Of a stretch of DNA of 64,000 nt, positions 1-9,001 are shown in pieces (the stretch's first letter is position 1; every line of letters starts with the position of its first letter). This DNA is from Affinundibacterium amnicola (lineage in GTDB: Bacteria; Pseudomonadota; Gammaproteobacteria; Burkholderiales; Burkholderiaceae_D), in contig NZ_JACOFU010000004.1 in assembly GCF_014284275.1 (NCBI RefSeq), forward strand, positions 1 to 64,000, written 5' to 3'. Position numbers and translations under genes: made by a program. Below the pieces are notes generated by a model. The model was not told the origin of the DNA, made no database searches, and was given only the letters and a program-made list of their open reading frames with translations.

Positions 1-113
1 TGGCAAAACGCACGATGGACAGCGTTGCATCTCTTGCTGGGGCGGCCAGCCGCAGCGGCGAGATGCGCCTTGCCATCCTGCGTTTTGCCAAGAACGCATT
101 GCCCAAATATTAG
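1..113 (+). CDS. C-terminal end of an unrecognised gene (5' cut by window edge)
   Basis: An open frame starting at base 3 runs to a TAG at 111-113 and gives about 36 residues ending in LRFAKNALPKY. The tail is basic and alanine-rich. No family is recognisable from so short a piece. It is on the strand opposite to the aryl polyene operon and reads towards the deacetylase gene 60 bp downstream, so the two could be cotranscribed. Confidence 0.4.
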   Translation, partial: AKRTMDSVASLAGAASRSGEMRLAILRFAKNALPKY

Positions 114-173
114 GTCAACACGCCCTAATAGACAATGCCGTAAAATCCTAACATTTCAGTCTCTGCCGCTAAG

Positions 174-1070
174 ATGAACTACATCTATTTTCGCTATCTA
201 TTGTTTTTATTCATATATATTCCCTTTTTGAATACTTCACATGCAGAGCAGCCACAAAGTATCTCGATTAACTCACCCGCCGCCTCCCCTACTCCCATTC
301 GATTTCTACTGACATTTGATGATGGCCCTAGTGCCTCCGAGTATGACAATCCTAGCGAAAAAATATTGAATGTTCTGAAGACGAATCCTTTTCAGAACGA
401 CATCAAAGCCATTTTTTTTACTCAAACTCAGGCCAAAGGCGCTGGCGGTTCTGAGCATGGTCGTAAGCTATTAAAACGAATGCATGACACGGGTCATGAG
501 CTGGCCTTTCATACAGCGACACCAGGACATGCCAATCATCGCTTTTTATCTGAACAAGAATTGCGGTGTTCATTGAAACAAGGTATTGCTGACTTGACGG
601 ATGTGCGAAGTAGTTCACCACAGTTAGTACGGCCACCATTTTGGAGTTATGACGAAAAGACTTTAGCGATCTACCATGAAAATAATCTGCAGATGTTATT
701 GACGGATTTGAGTGCCAATGACGGTGTGATTTATGTCTTTAATTTTAGTTTTACCAAGCGCAAGAATATGCGCAAAATGTTGTTGGCCTTGCGCCCACGC
801 TGGCAGGCGGGAGAATTACCGAACCTTGATGGTGCAACGCCTATCGTCGTGACTTTCCATGATATTAATCGTTACACCGCGAGTCACATGGAAGAGTATC
901 TAGAGATTTTGCTAGATGTGGCAAAAGAATTAGAGATGCCGACGACAACACTTCCTTTTTACGACAAGCATGATGAGATGCTGCGCGCTGCCCTGTTGAA
1001 AACGACTAAAGATAGTAGTGTTAAACCAGCGTTGCCGGGAATTTGGAATTGGCTATGGAGCTGGCTTTGA
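174..1070 (+). CDS. secreted polysaccharide deacetylase (CE4/NodB family)
   Basis: A 298-residue protein with a hydrophobic N-terminal signal (cleavage probably after SHA, residue 24). It carries the NodB metal-dependent deacetylase motifs in order: TFDDGP at 47-52 (catalytic and metal-binding Asp), a His cluster around HTATPGH at 113-119 (metal ligands), RPPFW at 153-157, a TDLS segment near 177 and TFHD at 227-230. CE4 enzymes remove N- or O-acetyl groups from chitin, peptidoglycan or exopolysaccharide; the substrate here cannot be read from the sequence. It converges with the aryl polyene operon (27 bp between the stops). It is not a standard member of such clusters, so a link to pigment formation is only a guess. 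Confidence 0.85.
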   Translation: MNYIYFRYLLFLFIYIPFLNTSHAEQPQSISINSPAASPTPIRFLLTFDDGPSASEYDNPSEKILNVLKTNPFQNDIKAIFFTQTQAKGAGGSEHGRKLLKRMHDTGHELAFHTATPGHANHRFLSEQELRCSLKQGIADLTDVRSSSPQLVRPPFWSYDEKTLAIYHENNLQMLLTDLSANDGVIYVFNFSFTKRKNMRKMLLALRPRWQAGELPNLDGATPIVVTFHDINRYTASHMEEYLEILLDVAKELEMPTTTLPFYDKHDEMLRAALLKTTKDSSVKPALPGIWNWLWSWL

Positions 1071-1096
1071 AGCTGATTCTGAAGTTAGATTGGTCA

Positions 1097-1684
1097 CTAA
1101 ATGACCTCTAGTATTTCTGGCGTTTGAGTAAAAGCTTTGTCGCTACAAACAGCAATGGCAAGTTCTGGATGAGGTAGATGGCGTAAATCCTGGCAAGCTA
1201 GATGTAATTTCAACTGCGCCTCTTGAGCCGCCCAACAACGATAAAAATACTCACTCTGTTCTGCTGTGCTTAAAGCATGTAACGTCGCATTTTGTTGTGC
1301 ATCGAAACTATGTGCGGCTAGCGCCAACACATCACGTTGTCTATCAATGACTTCAATATCTAAACCGATTTTTGCGTCGGTTCTGATACCGCAAGCGATC
1401 CATTCCCAGCTATGTGAAATACTAAATCCAGGTTTTTCGGTATTCAGTAAATTTAAATAGGGTGCATTGTTTGCTTGTTCGATTAACGGCACTGCTGCTG
1501 CTGATATGCCCAAATGCAAAGCGAGATGTTGGCGGAGTAAGTAACGACCAACGAGAAATTGTCTGGCGCGTTCCGCTCTCTGAAAACGAAGGTAACGCGC
1601 CATCTCGTCGTGAGAAAGATCGCATTTCAGACTATCTAAGCGCGAGTCTGGAAAGTCTTTGAGATGAGCAAGGTAAATGTACAT
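1097..1684 (-). CDS. 4'-phosphopantetheinyl transferase (Sfp type)
   Basis: A 195-residue protein with the Sfp-family signatures: FSISHS at 87-92, the Mg-binding IGLDIE at 106-111 and WAAQEAQLK at 151-159, where most relatives have WxxKEAxxK. The enzyme moves phosphopantetheine from CoA to the serine of an acyl carrier protein. As the last gene of the aryl polyene operon it most likely activates the two ACPs encoded at 16.9-17.5 kb. It is somewhat short for the family (usually about 220-240), mainly at the C-terminus. The Lys-to-Gln change in the WxxKEA motif is worth noting but is not known to abolish activity. Confidence 0.88.
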   Translation of the reverse strand: MYIYLAHLKDFPDSRLDSLKCDLSHDEMARYLRFQRAERARQFLVGRYLLRQHLALHLGISAAAVPLIEQANNAPYLNLLNTEKPGFSISHSWEWIACGIRTDAKIGLDIEVIDRQRDVLALAAHSFDAQQNATLHALSTAEQSEYFYRCWAAQEAQLKLHLACQDLRHLPHPELAIAVCSDKAFTQTPEILEVI

Positions 1685-1714
1685 AGTGAGATTTCACCTT
1701 GCTCAACGATACGA

Positions 1715-2170
1715 TTAATTTTTGATCTTAACGAAGTCGCCTTTAAGTGCGACACCTGCCATGATTGCGCCCGCATGGCATTCAAATTCTGTTTCGCTGG
1801 AGAATTCCACGTTGTTGTAATTGCTGACGATATTGATGACCGCATTGGCGCCTAGCTCTTTGGCACGTGCTTGTAGTTGCAACATAGCGGATAAGAATAC
1901 CCAGTTACAGGCTTTTTCATCCGATTTGCCGAAGGCATTGGTTTTTTTACTGGTTTTGTCGGACACAAATCGTTGCTCAATTGCTGGCGTTGCTTGTTTG
2001 CCGAAATAGAATTTGACTGAATCGCCCAGACGCGCAGTGGCATCATTCGCTGCCATACCTCCTACTATTGGTAACATCACTTTTCTATCATTTGCATGTG
2101 CGTCATTGCTTGCAAGATTGAGTGTAGTGACGAGTGCTATGCTACAGACAGCGAAGATGAAGGGTTTCAT
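1715..2170 (-). CDS. small periplasmic protein often mislabelled 'excinuclease ATPase subunit'
   Basis: A 151-residue protein with a clear Sec signal (cleavage near DAHA-ND, residue 26) and a C-terminal half reading ARAKELGANAVINIVSNY, which resembles the YbjQ-like fold (GADAVVGV-type strand) rather than any DNA-repair protein. A cysteine near residue 88 and another in FECHAG near 130 could form a disulfide. Proteins of this kind recur at the end of aryl polyene loci in Burkholderiales and related groups, as far as I recall. The signal peptide excludes a cytoplasmic repair role. Its place between apeR and the phosphopantetheinyl transferase suggests a job in envelope transport or in binding pigment lipid, which is inference. 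Confidence 0.7.
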   Translation of the reverse strand: MKPFIFAVCSIALVTTLNLASNDAHANDRKVMLPIVGGMAANDATARLGDSVKFYFGKQATPAIEQRFVSDKTSKKTNAFGKSDEKACNWVFLSAMLQLQARAKELGANAVINIVSNYNNVEFSSETEFECHAGAIMAGVALKGDFVKIKN

Positions 2171-2244
2171 TTTTTATTTCCTTATAGTGATTTACAAGTG
2201 AAGATTTAAGATCAAAAATTTGGCATTAAAGTGCTTTTAGTTTC

Positions 2245-3474
2245 TCACATCCATTTTTTAAAAATGAGTGATGTATTAATGCCGCCAAACGCAAAATTGT
2301 TTGACATCACATAATCGCAATGAATTTCTCTCGCTTCATTGCTGATGTAATCAAGTACCGCGCATTGTGGGTCTAATTGCGTCAGATTGATAGTCGGCGC
2401 AAACCAGCTTTCACGCATCATTTGTATGCTGATCCAGGCTTCTAAAGCACCGCAGGCACCTAAGGTATGTCCCATATAACTTTTTAAAGAGCTAATCGGT
2501 ATGCGTGCGCCAAATACTTGCGCGGTGGCATGCGATTCGGCGATGTCGCCGTGTTGCGTACCAGTGCCGTGAGCATTTACGTAGCCAATATCATCGGGCT
2601 GCAAATTGGCATCTTCTAAAGCTAATTGCATCGCGATCTTCATAGTTTCTGCATTCGGTTGAGTGACATGACAACCATCGCTATTCGTACCGAAACCAAC
2701 CAACTCTGCGAAGATGGTAGCGCCGCGTGCTCGTGCATGTTCGAGCTCTTCCAATATCAGACAACCAGCGCCTTCACCTATCACCAAACCATCGCGCTTG
2801 GCATCGAATGGACTAGGCGTGGTGTCTGGTGCTGTGTTCTTAACACTGGTCGCGAATAAGGTGTCGAATACCGCAGCTTCGGTGGCGCAAAGTTCTTCTG
2901 CGCCGCCAGCGACCATCGCGATTTGTTTACCGCTACGTATCGCTTCATAAGCGTAACCTATTCCTTGACTGCCAGAGGTGCAGGCCGACGAAGTCGTAAT
3001 GACGCGACCGGTAATGCCGAAGAAAACACCAACATTGACGGGTGCGGTGTGGGCCATCATCTTGATATAGGTGGTGGCGTTAATGCCCTTGGTGGTGCGC
3101 TCTTCCATCATGCGTCCAAAATCGCCGATGGCGCTGGGTGTGCCGGCCGATGATCCAAAAGACACGCCCATCTTGCCACTGGTCAGTAGCGGATGTTCCA
3201 GCAAACCGGCCTGTTCCAGCGCTAGTTCACTGGCACGGGTTGCCATTAATGCGACCCGACCCATGCTGCGTATGGCCTTTCGGTGGTAACGCTCATTCAA
3301 TTCGAATGGTGCGGCGGGTACGCCTAATTGCGTATTCAGGCCTTCATAGTCGGCCCAATTGTCCATGCGCACGACAGCATTTTTGTAGCTACCTAAATGC
3401 TGGCGTATGCTGGTCCAATCATTACCGAGTGGGCTAATACCTGCCATGCCTGTGACCACGACTCTATGATTCAT
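2245..3474 (-). CDS. apeR: beta-ketoacyl-ACP synthase, aryl polyene type (ApeR-like)
   Basis: A 409-residue FabF-like condensing enzyme with the full triad: Cys165 in SSACTSG, His302 in NAHGTGT and His336 in MGHTLGA. It catalyses decarboxylative Claisen condensation of malonyl-ACP with the growing chain. In aryl polyene systems one stand-alone KS (ApeR) is thought to act on the first or specific elongation steps next to the main ApeO/ApeC pair. The start overlaps the end of the ketoreductase gene by 4 bp (ATGA), showing translational coupling. The assignment to ApeR instead of ApeO rests on gene order, with the ketoreductase immediately upstream; letters follow the E. coli/Xenorhabdus scheme from memory. 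Confidence 0.9.
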   Translation of the reverse strand: MNHRVVVTGMAGISPLGNDWTSIRQHLGSYKNAVVRMDNWADYEGLNTQLGVPAAPFELNERYHRKAIRSMGRVALMATRASELALEQAGLLEHPLLTSGKMGVSFGSSAGTPSAIGDFGRMMEERTTKGINATTYIKMMAHTAPVNVGVFFGITGRVITTSSACTSGSQGIGYAYEAIRSGKQIAMVAGGAEELCATEAAVFDTLFATSVKNTAPDTTPSPFDAKRDGLVIGEGAGCLILEELEHARARGATIFAELVGFGTNSDGCHVTQPNAETMKIAMQLALEDANLQPDDIGYVNAHGTGTQHGDIAESHATAQVFGARIPISSLKSYMGHTLGACGALEAWISIQMMRESWFAPTINLTQLDPQCAVLDYISNEAREIHCDYVMSNNFAFGGINTSLIFKKWM

Positions 3475-4202
3475 GCCATACCTCCATTCACGGAAATAAC
3501 TTGTCGTGTGACATAGGCGGCGTCTTCATGCATCAGAAAACTGACGACCGCGGCGACTTCTTCCGGTTTGCCGACCCGGCGCGCGGGTATCAGTTTCATG
3601 GCTTCTTCTAAAGGCACTTCACTGATCATATCGGTTTCGATTAATCCTGGTGCAACGCAATTTACGGTGATGGCGCGTTTTGCCAGTTCGATTGCCAAAG
3701 CTTTGGTGGCACCGATAATCCCAGCTTTGGCGGCGCTGTAATTCACCTGTCCACGATTGCCGATCAAACCAGATACCGAGGCCATGGTAACGATGCGCCC
3801 TGGTTTGCGGCGCTGTACCAGTGGCATCACCAAGGGATTGAGTACATTGTAAAAACCGTCCAGATTGGTTTGCATGACGAGATCCCAATCTTCACCTGAC
3901 ATCGCCGGAAAAGCATTGTCGCGCGCGACGCCCGCATTGCACACTACACCATAGTAGCAACCGTGTTCTTCTATATCCTGATTCAGGATCGTTGCAGTTT
4001 GTTCGCGTTGACTAATATCAAATTGCAATACGCGCACCTTCCTGCCTAGTTTGATGATGTCTTGTGCGACGGCGTCTGCCTGCTGACGTTCGCTACGACA
4101 ATGCAGGACGAGGTCGTAACCATCACGTGCTAAGCGCAAGGCAATCGCTTTGCCTATGCCACGTGAGGAACCTGTTACGAGTATGCTTAGATTTTTATTC
4201 AT
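3471..4202 (-). CDS. apeQ: 3-oxoacyl-ACP reductase (SDR family, ApeQ-like)
   Basis: A 243-residue short-chain dehydrogenase/reductase with the NADP-binding TGSSRGIG at 10-17, the structural NAG at 89-91, Ser near 142-144 and the catalytic YSAAK (Tyr155, Lys159). It matches FabG in length and layout. In the aryl polyene pathway it reduces each 3-keto intermediate to the 3-hydroxyacyl form before dehydration, one of three steps needed for every added double bond. It overlaps the downstream ketosynthase gene by 4 bp and follows the dehydratase gene after an 89-bp gap, the widest gap in this part of the operon. Confidence 0.92.
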   Translation of the reverse strand: MNKNLSILVTGSSRGIGKAIALRLARDGYDLVLHCRSERQQADAVAQDIIKLGRKVRVLQFDISQREQTATILNQDIEEHGCYYGVVCNAGVARDNAFPAMSGEDWDLVMQTNLDGFYNVLNPLVMPLVQRRKPGRIVTMASVSGLIGNRGQVNYSAAKAGIIGATKALAIELAKRAITVNCVAPGLIETDMISEVPLEEAMKLIPARRVGKPEEVAAVVSFLMHEDAAYVTRQVISVNGGMA

Positions 4203-4291
4203 AAAAATGTCGTACTTATTTTTTGGAAGCCACTTATTTGGGCAAATTATTTGTAGAGCTATTTTTTACTGACCTGAGGTATTGCTCAAAA

Positions 4292-4777
4292 TCATATCGG
4301 TTTTCCTTGCAGAAAATCCGCAACATTGTTGGGCTGAAACACAGTAATGGTGGCCGTCGCTAAGGCTGTTTCAGGATGCTTTGTATCGTGTATTGTGCAT
4401 TCAAATGCACCCAAACCATTATCACCCTGTAAAGCGCGATGAATATGAACGTGCAAAATAGCGCCCAGTGTAAACTGTGCCGCCCGGCTTTCAAAGCGTC
4501 GTGTCCCAAGCAAGAAGCCCACTTTGACAGCTTCACCTCTGGTATGCGCCAGATAGCCAGCATGGGCAGCGATTGCTTGTGCCATGTACTCAATGCCAAC
4601 CCAAGCACCGACACCGTTACCATCATAAAACAGGCTGGTTGCATGGATAGTGACTTCGGCACACAGATTTTCTTCGTCCGCCATGACGACGCTATCTAAT
4701 AAGACCATAGGATCTTGATGCGGAACCAGTTTATGAATAGGCGGATAGCTGCGTGCTTCTTCCTTCACTTTATTCAT
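4292..4777 (-). CDS. apeP: 3-hydroxyacyl-ACP dehydratase (hotdog fold, ApeP-like)
   Basis: A 161-residue protein with a FabA/FabZ-like start: LVPHQDPMVLLDSV at 17-30 contains the His20 that serves as general base in hotdog dehydratases. The middle (GIEYMAQAIAAHAGY) corresponds to the long central helix. Aryl polyene loci encode two dehydratases, ApeI and ApeP, which work as a pair; the second one here is fused to the ligase at 14.5 kb. The ATG lies inside the last codons of the upstream ketosynthase gene, an 8-bp overlap, so the two proteins are probably made in fixed ratio. Confidence 0.85.
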   Translation of the reverse strand: MNKVKEEARSYPPIHKLVPHQDPMVLLDSVVMADEENLCAEVTIHATSLFYDGNGVGAWVGIEYMAQAIAAHAGYLAHTRGEAVKVGFLLGTRRFESRAAQFTLGAILHVHIHRALQGDNGLGAFECTIHDTKHPETALATATITVFQPNNVADFLQGKPI

Positions 4778-5972
4778 GGTCTACCCTCCCTAATATCAGG
4801 CTGGCATTTGAACCGCCAAAAGCAAAGGAATTACTGAGCGCATAACGTAGCGGTCTGCCAAGCTTGCTCTGGCTTTGACTTAAATTGAGCGTCGGTAATT
4901 CGGGATCAGGTACGCCATCCCATAAATGCGCGGGCACCTGACCTTCAGGATTGTCGTCTTGCATGCTAATCCAGCATAAAGCAGCTTCGATTGCCGCCGC
5001 CGCACCCAGCGTATGCCCCGTGAAGCCTTTGGTGGAACTGACCAAAACTTGTTCACCAAATAACGCATGAATTACGCGGGACTCCATCGCATCATTTTGC
5101 AGTGTAGCAGTGCCGTGCATATTGATGTAGTCGATATCTGCGACAGAGATTTCTGCACGATTCAGCGCTTGTTGTATCGCCAAAATAGCGCCAGCACCTG
5201 TCGGATCAGGGGCTGACATATGATGGCCGTCCGAAGATTCTCCCCAGCCTAGTAAAGCAACAGTAGAAGGTTCTTTGGACATTAAGAACAAAGCCGCACC
5301 TTCACCAATATTGATGCCATCGCGATGCAGGCTCATAGGTCGACATTGTTGCTTGCTGACGGATTCCAATGCCGAAAAACCGGCGACCGTAAACGCGCAC
5401 AGGCTATCTACGCCGCCAGTAATCACGGCATCGCATACACCCATCTTAATTAATCGGGCGGCGCTCGCCATCGCTTTGGCACTGGAAGAACAAGCGCTGG
5501 AATGCACATAAGCAGGTCCACTCACTTGCAATTCGGTGGCAAGAAAATCAGCAACTGAGCCCATCTCTTGTTGCGCGTAGTGAAAATCTGGTGGCAATAC
5601 ACCATGTTCAGCGTGATAGCGTAAGGCTTGTTCAGTGCCGCTAATACCTGAGGTACTTGTACCCAGCACGATACCTATGCGATCTGCGCCGTATTTTTGT
5701 CTCGCGGCTTCTATCTCAGGGCGAATTTGCTGTAATGCAGCTAGCGCCAGTTGATTATTCCGACTGCCGAATTTTAATTGTAAGTGAGGCGGCAGATGAC
5801 TAATCTCAGGTAACTTGGATGTCACCACGCCCAACGGCAAGCTGTTGCCGCTGGACCAGGCATCGGTCATGCGAATACCGGTACACGCGTGCTTGAGTAA
5901 GTTCTGCTTAACCTCGTCTAGCTGGTCGCCCAGCGCGCAGATAATGCCGCATGCATTGAGAAAAAATGTCAT
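4770..5972 (-). CDS. apeO: beta-ketoacyl-ACP synthase, main elongating KS (ApeO-like)
   Basis: A 400-residue condensing enzyme with Cys161 in HSSACSSSAK, His286 in NMHGTAT and His320 in GFTGHTLGA, so it is expected to be active. In characterised aryl polyene systems ApeO forms a heterodimer with the small KS-like chain-length protein ApeC, which is encoded here as the first gene of the operon. It would add malonyl units to the aryl starter. It lies 7 bp after the lipoprotein gene and overlaps the dehydratase gene. Identification as ApeO rather than ApeR is by position and is a moderate inference. Confidence 0.88.
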   Translation of the reverse strand: MTFFLNACGIICALGDQLDEVKQNLLKHACTGIRMTDAWSSGNSLPLGVVTSKLPEISHLPPHLQLKFGSRNNQLALAALQQIRPEIEAARQKYGADRIGIVLGTSTSGISGTEQALRYHAEHGVLPPDFHYAQQEMGSVADFLATELQVSGPAYVHSSACSSSAKAMASAARLIKMGVCDAVITGGVDSLCAFTVAGFSALESVSKQQCRPMSLHRDGINIGEGAALFLMSKEPSTVALLGWGESSDGHHMSAPDPTGAGAILAIQQALNRAEISVADIDYINMHGTATLQNDAMESRVIHALFGEQVLVSSTKGFTGHTLGAAAAIEAALCWISMQDDNPEGQVPAHLWDGVPDPELPTLNLSQSQSKLGRPLRYALSNSFAFGGSNASLILGRVDHE

Positions 5973-5979
5973 AGGATTT

Positions 5980-6564
5980 TTATTCTTTGGCTGTCTGTAT
6001 GGTCAGGCGATATTTGTAATGCAGATTATCCAAAGTCACGGTGCCTGCCCAGCGTGCTTCTTCGCTGTAATGAATCTTGGCGATGACGGTATCGTTCTCA
6101 TACAGCACACGATCACGGCCAATTTCGGTGATGCGCCATGATGGGGGTAAATGTTGTGCGATAACTTCCACTGGCCACAGGGTTAACTGAATATCCTCCA
6201 GCACATCTTCGGCACGCACTTGTTGCGGCAACATGAAGTGACGCCAGGTTTTGATTTCTTTGCCATCAAAATGCACAGTCAAAACGCGTTGTCCAAATGC
6301 CAGACCCACTAATTCCAAGCGCTCTTTATCAATTTCTAATGCAGCATCAAGATCATCCGTTTTATTTTCACGTTCTACTTTTAAGTGCTGCTGAATACTG
6401 ATATTCGCGCCCAGTGTTGCTGGTGTTAGTTTCAGATTAAGACGTTTTGCCGCAGGCGGTGGCGCTTCGCTGCATGCACTCAGCAGGACTACCATGCTGA
6501 GGCTGATTGCGAGATGTTTGAAATGCTTGAAGGCCATAGTTGTCCATGTCAGATTAGCTTGCAT
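5980..6564 (-). CDS. apeN: DUF3261-type lipoprotein of aryl polyene loci (ApeN-like)
   Basis: The protein begins with a lipoprotein signal ending in the lipobox LLSAC followed by Ser-Glu, so it is expected to be anchored to a membrane through its N-terminal Cys. I chose the ATG at 6564 because GGAG lies six bases before it; a shorter start at 6537 is possible. The start overlaps the end of the MMPL gene by 11 bp. The mature part (about 160 residues) shows alternating strands typical of a beta-rich lipoprotein, with HLPPSWRITE near the middle. It is probably part of the machinery that takes the pigment lipid across the periplasm, together with the LolA-like protein and the MMPL transporter. 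Confidence 0.75.
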   Translation of the reverse strand: MQANLTWTTMAFKHFKHLAISLSMVVLLSACSEAPPPAAKRLNLKLTPATLGANISIQQHLKVERENKTDDLDAALEIDKERLELVGLAFGQRVLTVHFDGKEIKTWRHFMLPQQVRAEDVLEDIQLTLWPVEVIAQHLPPSWRITEIGRDRVLYENDTVIAKIHYSEEARWAGTVTLDNLHYKYRLTIQTAKE

Positions 6565-9001
6565 CGGTTTCTCCATGAGCGGTAGAGGTTTGCGCCGTAT
6601 TTTTATTGTGAATGAAAAAAGGCACAATAAACCAGACCAAAGCCGTGCCAATTAACATCGTTAATCCAAAGGCACGCAAAGCGGGCGTATTGCTCAAAGC
6701 AAGCAAGCCAAATGAAAGTATGGTGCTGGCGGCGGATAAGCCAGTTGCCAACCACGCTAAGTTTCTGGATTGTGTTGCTGCCTCTTCAGTGGTTTGGCGG
6801 TTTTGTTCTTGCATAAAAATGCCGTAATCTACCCCTATACCTAGCAGCAACATTAGGGCCAGTATATGAAATAACTGTAAGGCCTGAGCACTGATACCCA
6901 GTAGCGCTAGTGTAAAAATACTTGCCAGCGCGGCTGGTGCCAGCGTGCGCCAGGTGTCCTTGCGATAACGGTGAAACATCAGGCCGAAAACGAGCAAATA
7001 AGCGCCGATTAATACCCAGCCCATATTCTGACGATAGCGTCCAAGCACAGAAGAAATTTCGGCAATCTTATCAACCCATTGCACACCTTCTACGCCCGTA
7101 GCAAGTTGACTTAACTTGCTAATTTCGCCGTACTTCAAACCCTTGATCGCGACGATGCTGGCGTAATGATTGTCTATCTTGCCCAGCCATAAATGACGCG
7201 TGGCCTGACTCGCCGTGCTTAGGAAAAAGTTCTCTACGGTCAGTGTCTGGTTTGACTCTAATAAATGTTGCCGTATGTTTGCCTGCCACGCTGCATCTTC
7301 TTCGATTTTTTCAGCAATGATTTTGAGTGGGCCGTCTTTGCTTAAAAGCTTGTCTTCTATTAGTGCGCGATTATCGGTTTGGGTTTTCATTGAAGGCACC
7401 CAATTGGAAATCGCCTGATAACCACTTAATACTTTTTGTGTGATCAGCGGATCTAAAGCACGTTTTAAATTCTCTTCACGTTGCAAAACAACTTCTGCCG
7501 ATTCGCCGCGTACCAGAAAATATTGTACCGGTGTTGGCGCATCTAACAATTTACCAAACTTCATTTGATCGCTGACCAGATGTTTGGGTGGCGTTTGCAG
7601 AGAACGGATATCGTCATTGGTACTAAGACGTGATAAACCATAAACACTGACGACACAAATCAATAGCGCGACGATCCAGAGACTACGTGACTTCTGCGGC
7701 AGCATGAAAAATTGCAAGAGATGATTGTAGCGCTCAACCAGTTTGCCACTTTTCAGTGAGTTCGCATGGACCAATTGTGGAAACCAGCAAACCACGGTGA
7801 ACCAGGCAAAGATCAGACCCACCGCAGAAAATACTGCCATGTGGCGTAAGCCTGGAAATGGCGTTAACGCTAATCCAAGATAACCAATAATCGCACACAA
7901 TAACGTCAGCAAGAGACCAGGAATTAACTGTCTGAGCAAAGTTCGGGAATCGACTTGGGCGGTTCCCAGACGATGGCAAAGAAAATAAATACCATAGTCC
8001 TGTGCGATGCCAATCAGACTGGCGCCAAATACTAGCGTCAGTAAATGAATGCGATCAAATAGTAAAACGCATACCGATAAAGCACCTAAGAAACCAACGC
8101 CGATTGACAGCAATATCAGGCCGATAGGTTTCAAGGAATGAAAGCTGATCCACATCAATACGATGATACCAATCAGCGAACCTAAGCCTATCGTTGACAC
8201 TTCTTGATTGGCTTGCTGTCCTGCGGCAGCAGCATGCAGCACGACGCCGGTGCTGATGATCTCGATTTTGTTGTTGGGATTTTGTGATGCGCTGGCACGT
8301 GCTGCCGTCGCTGCCTGTTCTAGTAGTGGAATAACTTTTTCTTGCGCGGTTAACGAAAATGCGGGCGGCACTAGAGTAATAGGTAGCAGGATGTATTGCT
8401 GTTTGGCGTCTGCCACGAACAGATGACCATCACGTGGACGCACTGGCGTTTCTTGTGCTCGCTCTTGTACCCAGGTGTCGAAAGTGCCAAAAGGATCGTC
8501 TTGAAATGCACCGAGTTTAGGACCAGAGAACGCACTATAAAGTTTGCTTAATGCGGTATTTGCCCATGCCTCGGATGTGCCGGTTTTAAGCTGATTTTGT
8601 TGTTGTACGGTGAGTAAGCCTAGGCGATTTTTTTGGAATGGTGCCAGCCAATCGCTTTGGGTTTTTTCACTTAAGCTGGTGATGTCAAATAAGTCTTTGT
8701 GCGTGGCGAGCACTTGGGTGTAGGCATTCGCAGCTTTTTTTGTATCTTCCCAGTCTTCTGCACCAATCAAAACGATGACACGCTGTTGCGCAGCATCGAC
8801 CATGTGGGTAAACGATTGCTGCAATACCGGATCGCGTTCTTGCACGGGTAACAGCGCCAGAATATCGGTATCTGGTGTGATGCGTTTACCCAGCCACAGA
8901 TAGCTATTGTGAGCCACCAATAAAGCAACGACCAATGCCCAGATGGCGAACCAGCCCCAGCCCTTGGTTTTCATCGAAAAAAGTAAATTCAGGCGTTTCA
9001 A
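6554..9001 (-). CDS. apeM: MMPL/RND-type lipid exporter (ApeM-like)
   Basis: An 815-residue integral membrane protein with the two-fold RND layout: one N-terminal helix, a large periplasmic loop (about residues 45-245), a bundle of helices near 260-400, a second loop (about 450-650) and a second bundle to the end. The sequence LMLLLGIGVDYGIF in the second half and GASLIGIAQDYGIYF in the first half carry the Asp that couples transport to the proton gradient. MMPL-type transporters move lipids out of the inner membrane; here the cargo is expected to be the aryl polyene lipid. The first codon is TTG overlapping the stop of the LolA-like gene (TTGA); an internal ATG at 8974 is the alternative. 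Confidence 0.88.
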   Translation of the reverse strand: MKRLNLLFSMKTKGWGWFAIWALVVALLVAHNSYLWLGKRITPDTDILALLPVQERDPVLQQSFTHMVDAAQQRVIVLIGAEDWEDTKKAANAYTQVLATHKDLFDITSLSEKTQSDWLAPFQKNRLGLLTVQQQNQLKTGTSEAWANTALSKLYSAFSGPKLGAFQDDPFGTFDTWVQERAQETPVRPRDGHLFVADAKQQYILLPITLVPPAFSLTAQEKVIPLLEQAATAARASASQNPNNKIEIISTGVVLHAAAAGQQANQEVSTIGLGSLIGIIVLMWISFHSLKPIGLILLSIGVGFLGALSVCVLLFDRIHLLTLVFGASLIGIAQDYGIYFLCHRLGTAQVDSRTLLRQLIPGLLLTLLCAIIGYLGLALTPFPGLRHMAVFSAVGLIFAWFTVVCWFPQLVHANSLKSGKLVERYNHLLQFFMLPQKSRSLWIVALLICVVSVYGLSRLSTNDDIRSLQTPPKHLVSDQMKFGKLLDAPTPVQYFLVRGESAEVVLQREENLKRALDPLITQKVLSGYQAISNWVPSMKTQTDNRALIEDKLLSKDGPLKIIAEKIEEDAAWQANIRQHLLESNQTLTVENFFLSTASQATRHLWLGKIDNHYASIVAIKGLKYGEISKLSQLATGVEGVQWVDKIAEISSVLGRYRQNMGWVLIGAYLLVFGLMFHRYRKDTWRTLAPAALASIFTLALLGISAQALQLFHILALMLLLGIGVDYGIFMQEQNRQTTEEAATQSRNLAWLATGLSAASTILSFGLLALSNTPALRAFGLTMLIGTALVWFIVPFFIHNKNTAQTSTAHGETDAS

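Noticed and set aside
1715..2170. DNA-repair (excinuclease subunit) function
   Set aside because: A signal peptide and the absence of any ATPase motif contradict it.
3138..3437. 99-codon plus-strand frame opposite apeR
   Set aside because: Shadow of a well-supported ketosynthase gene.
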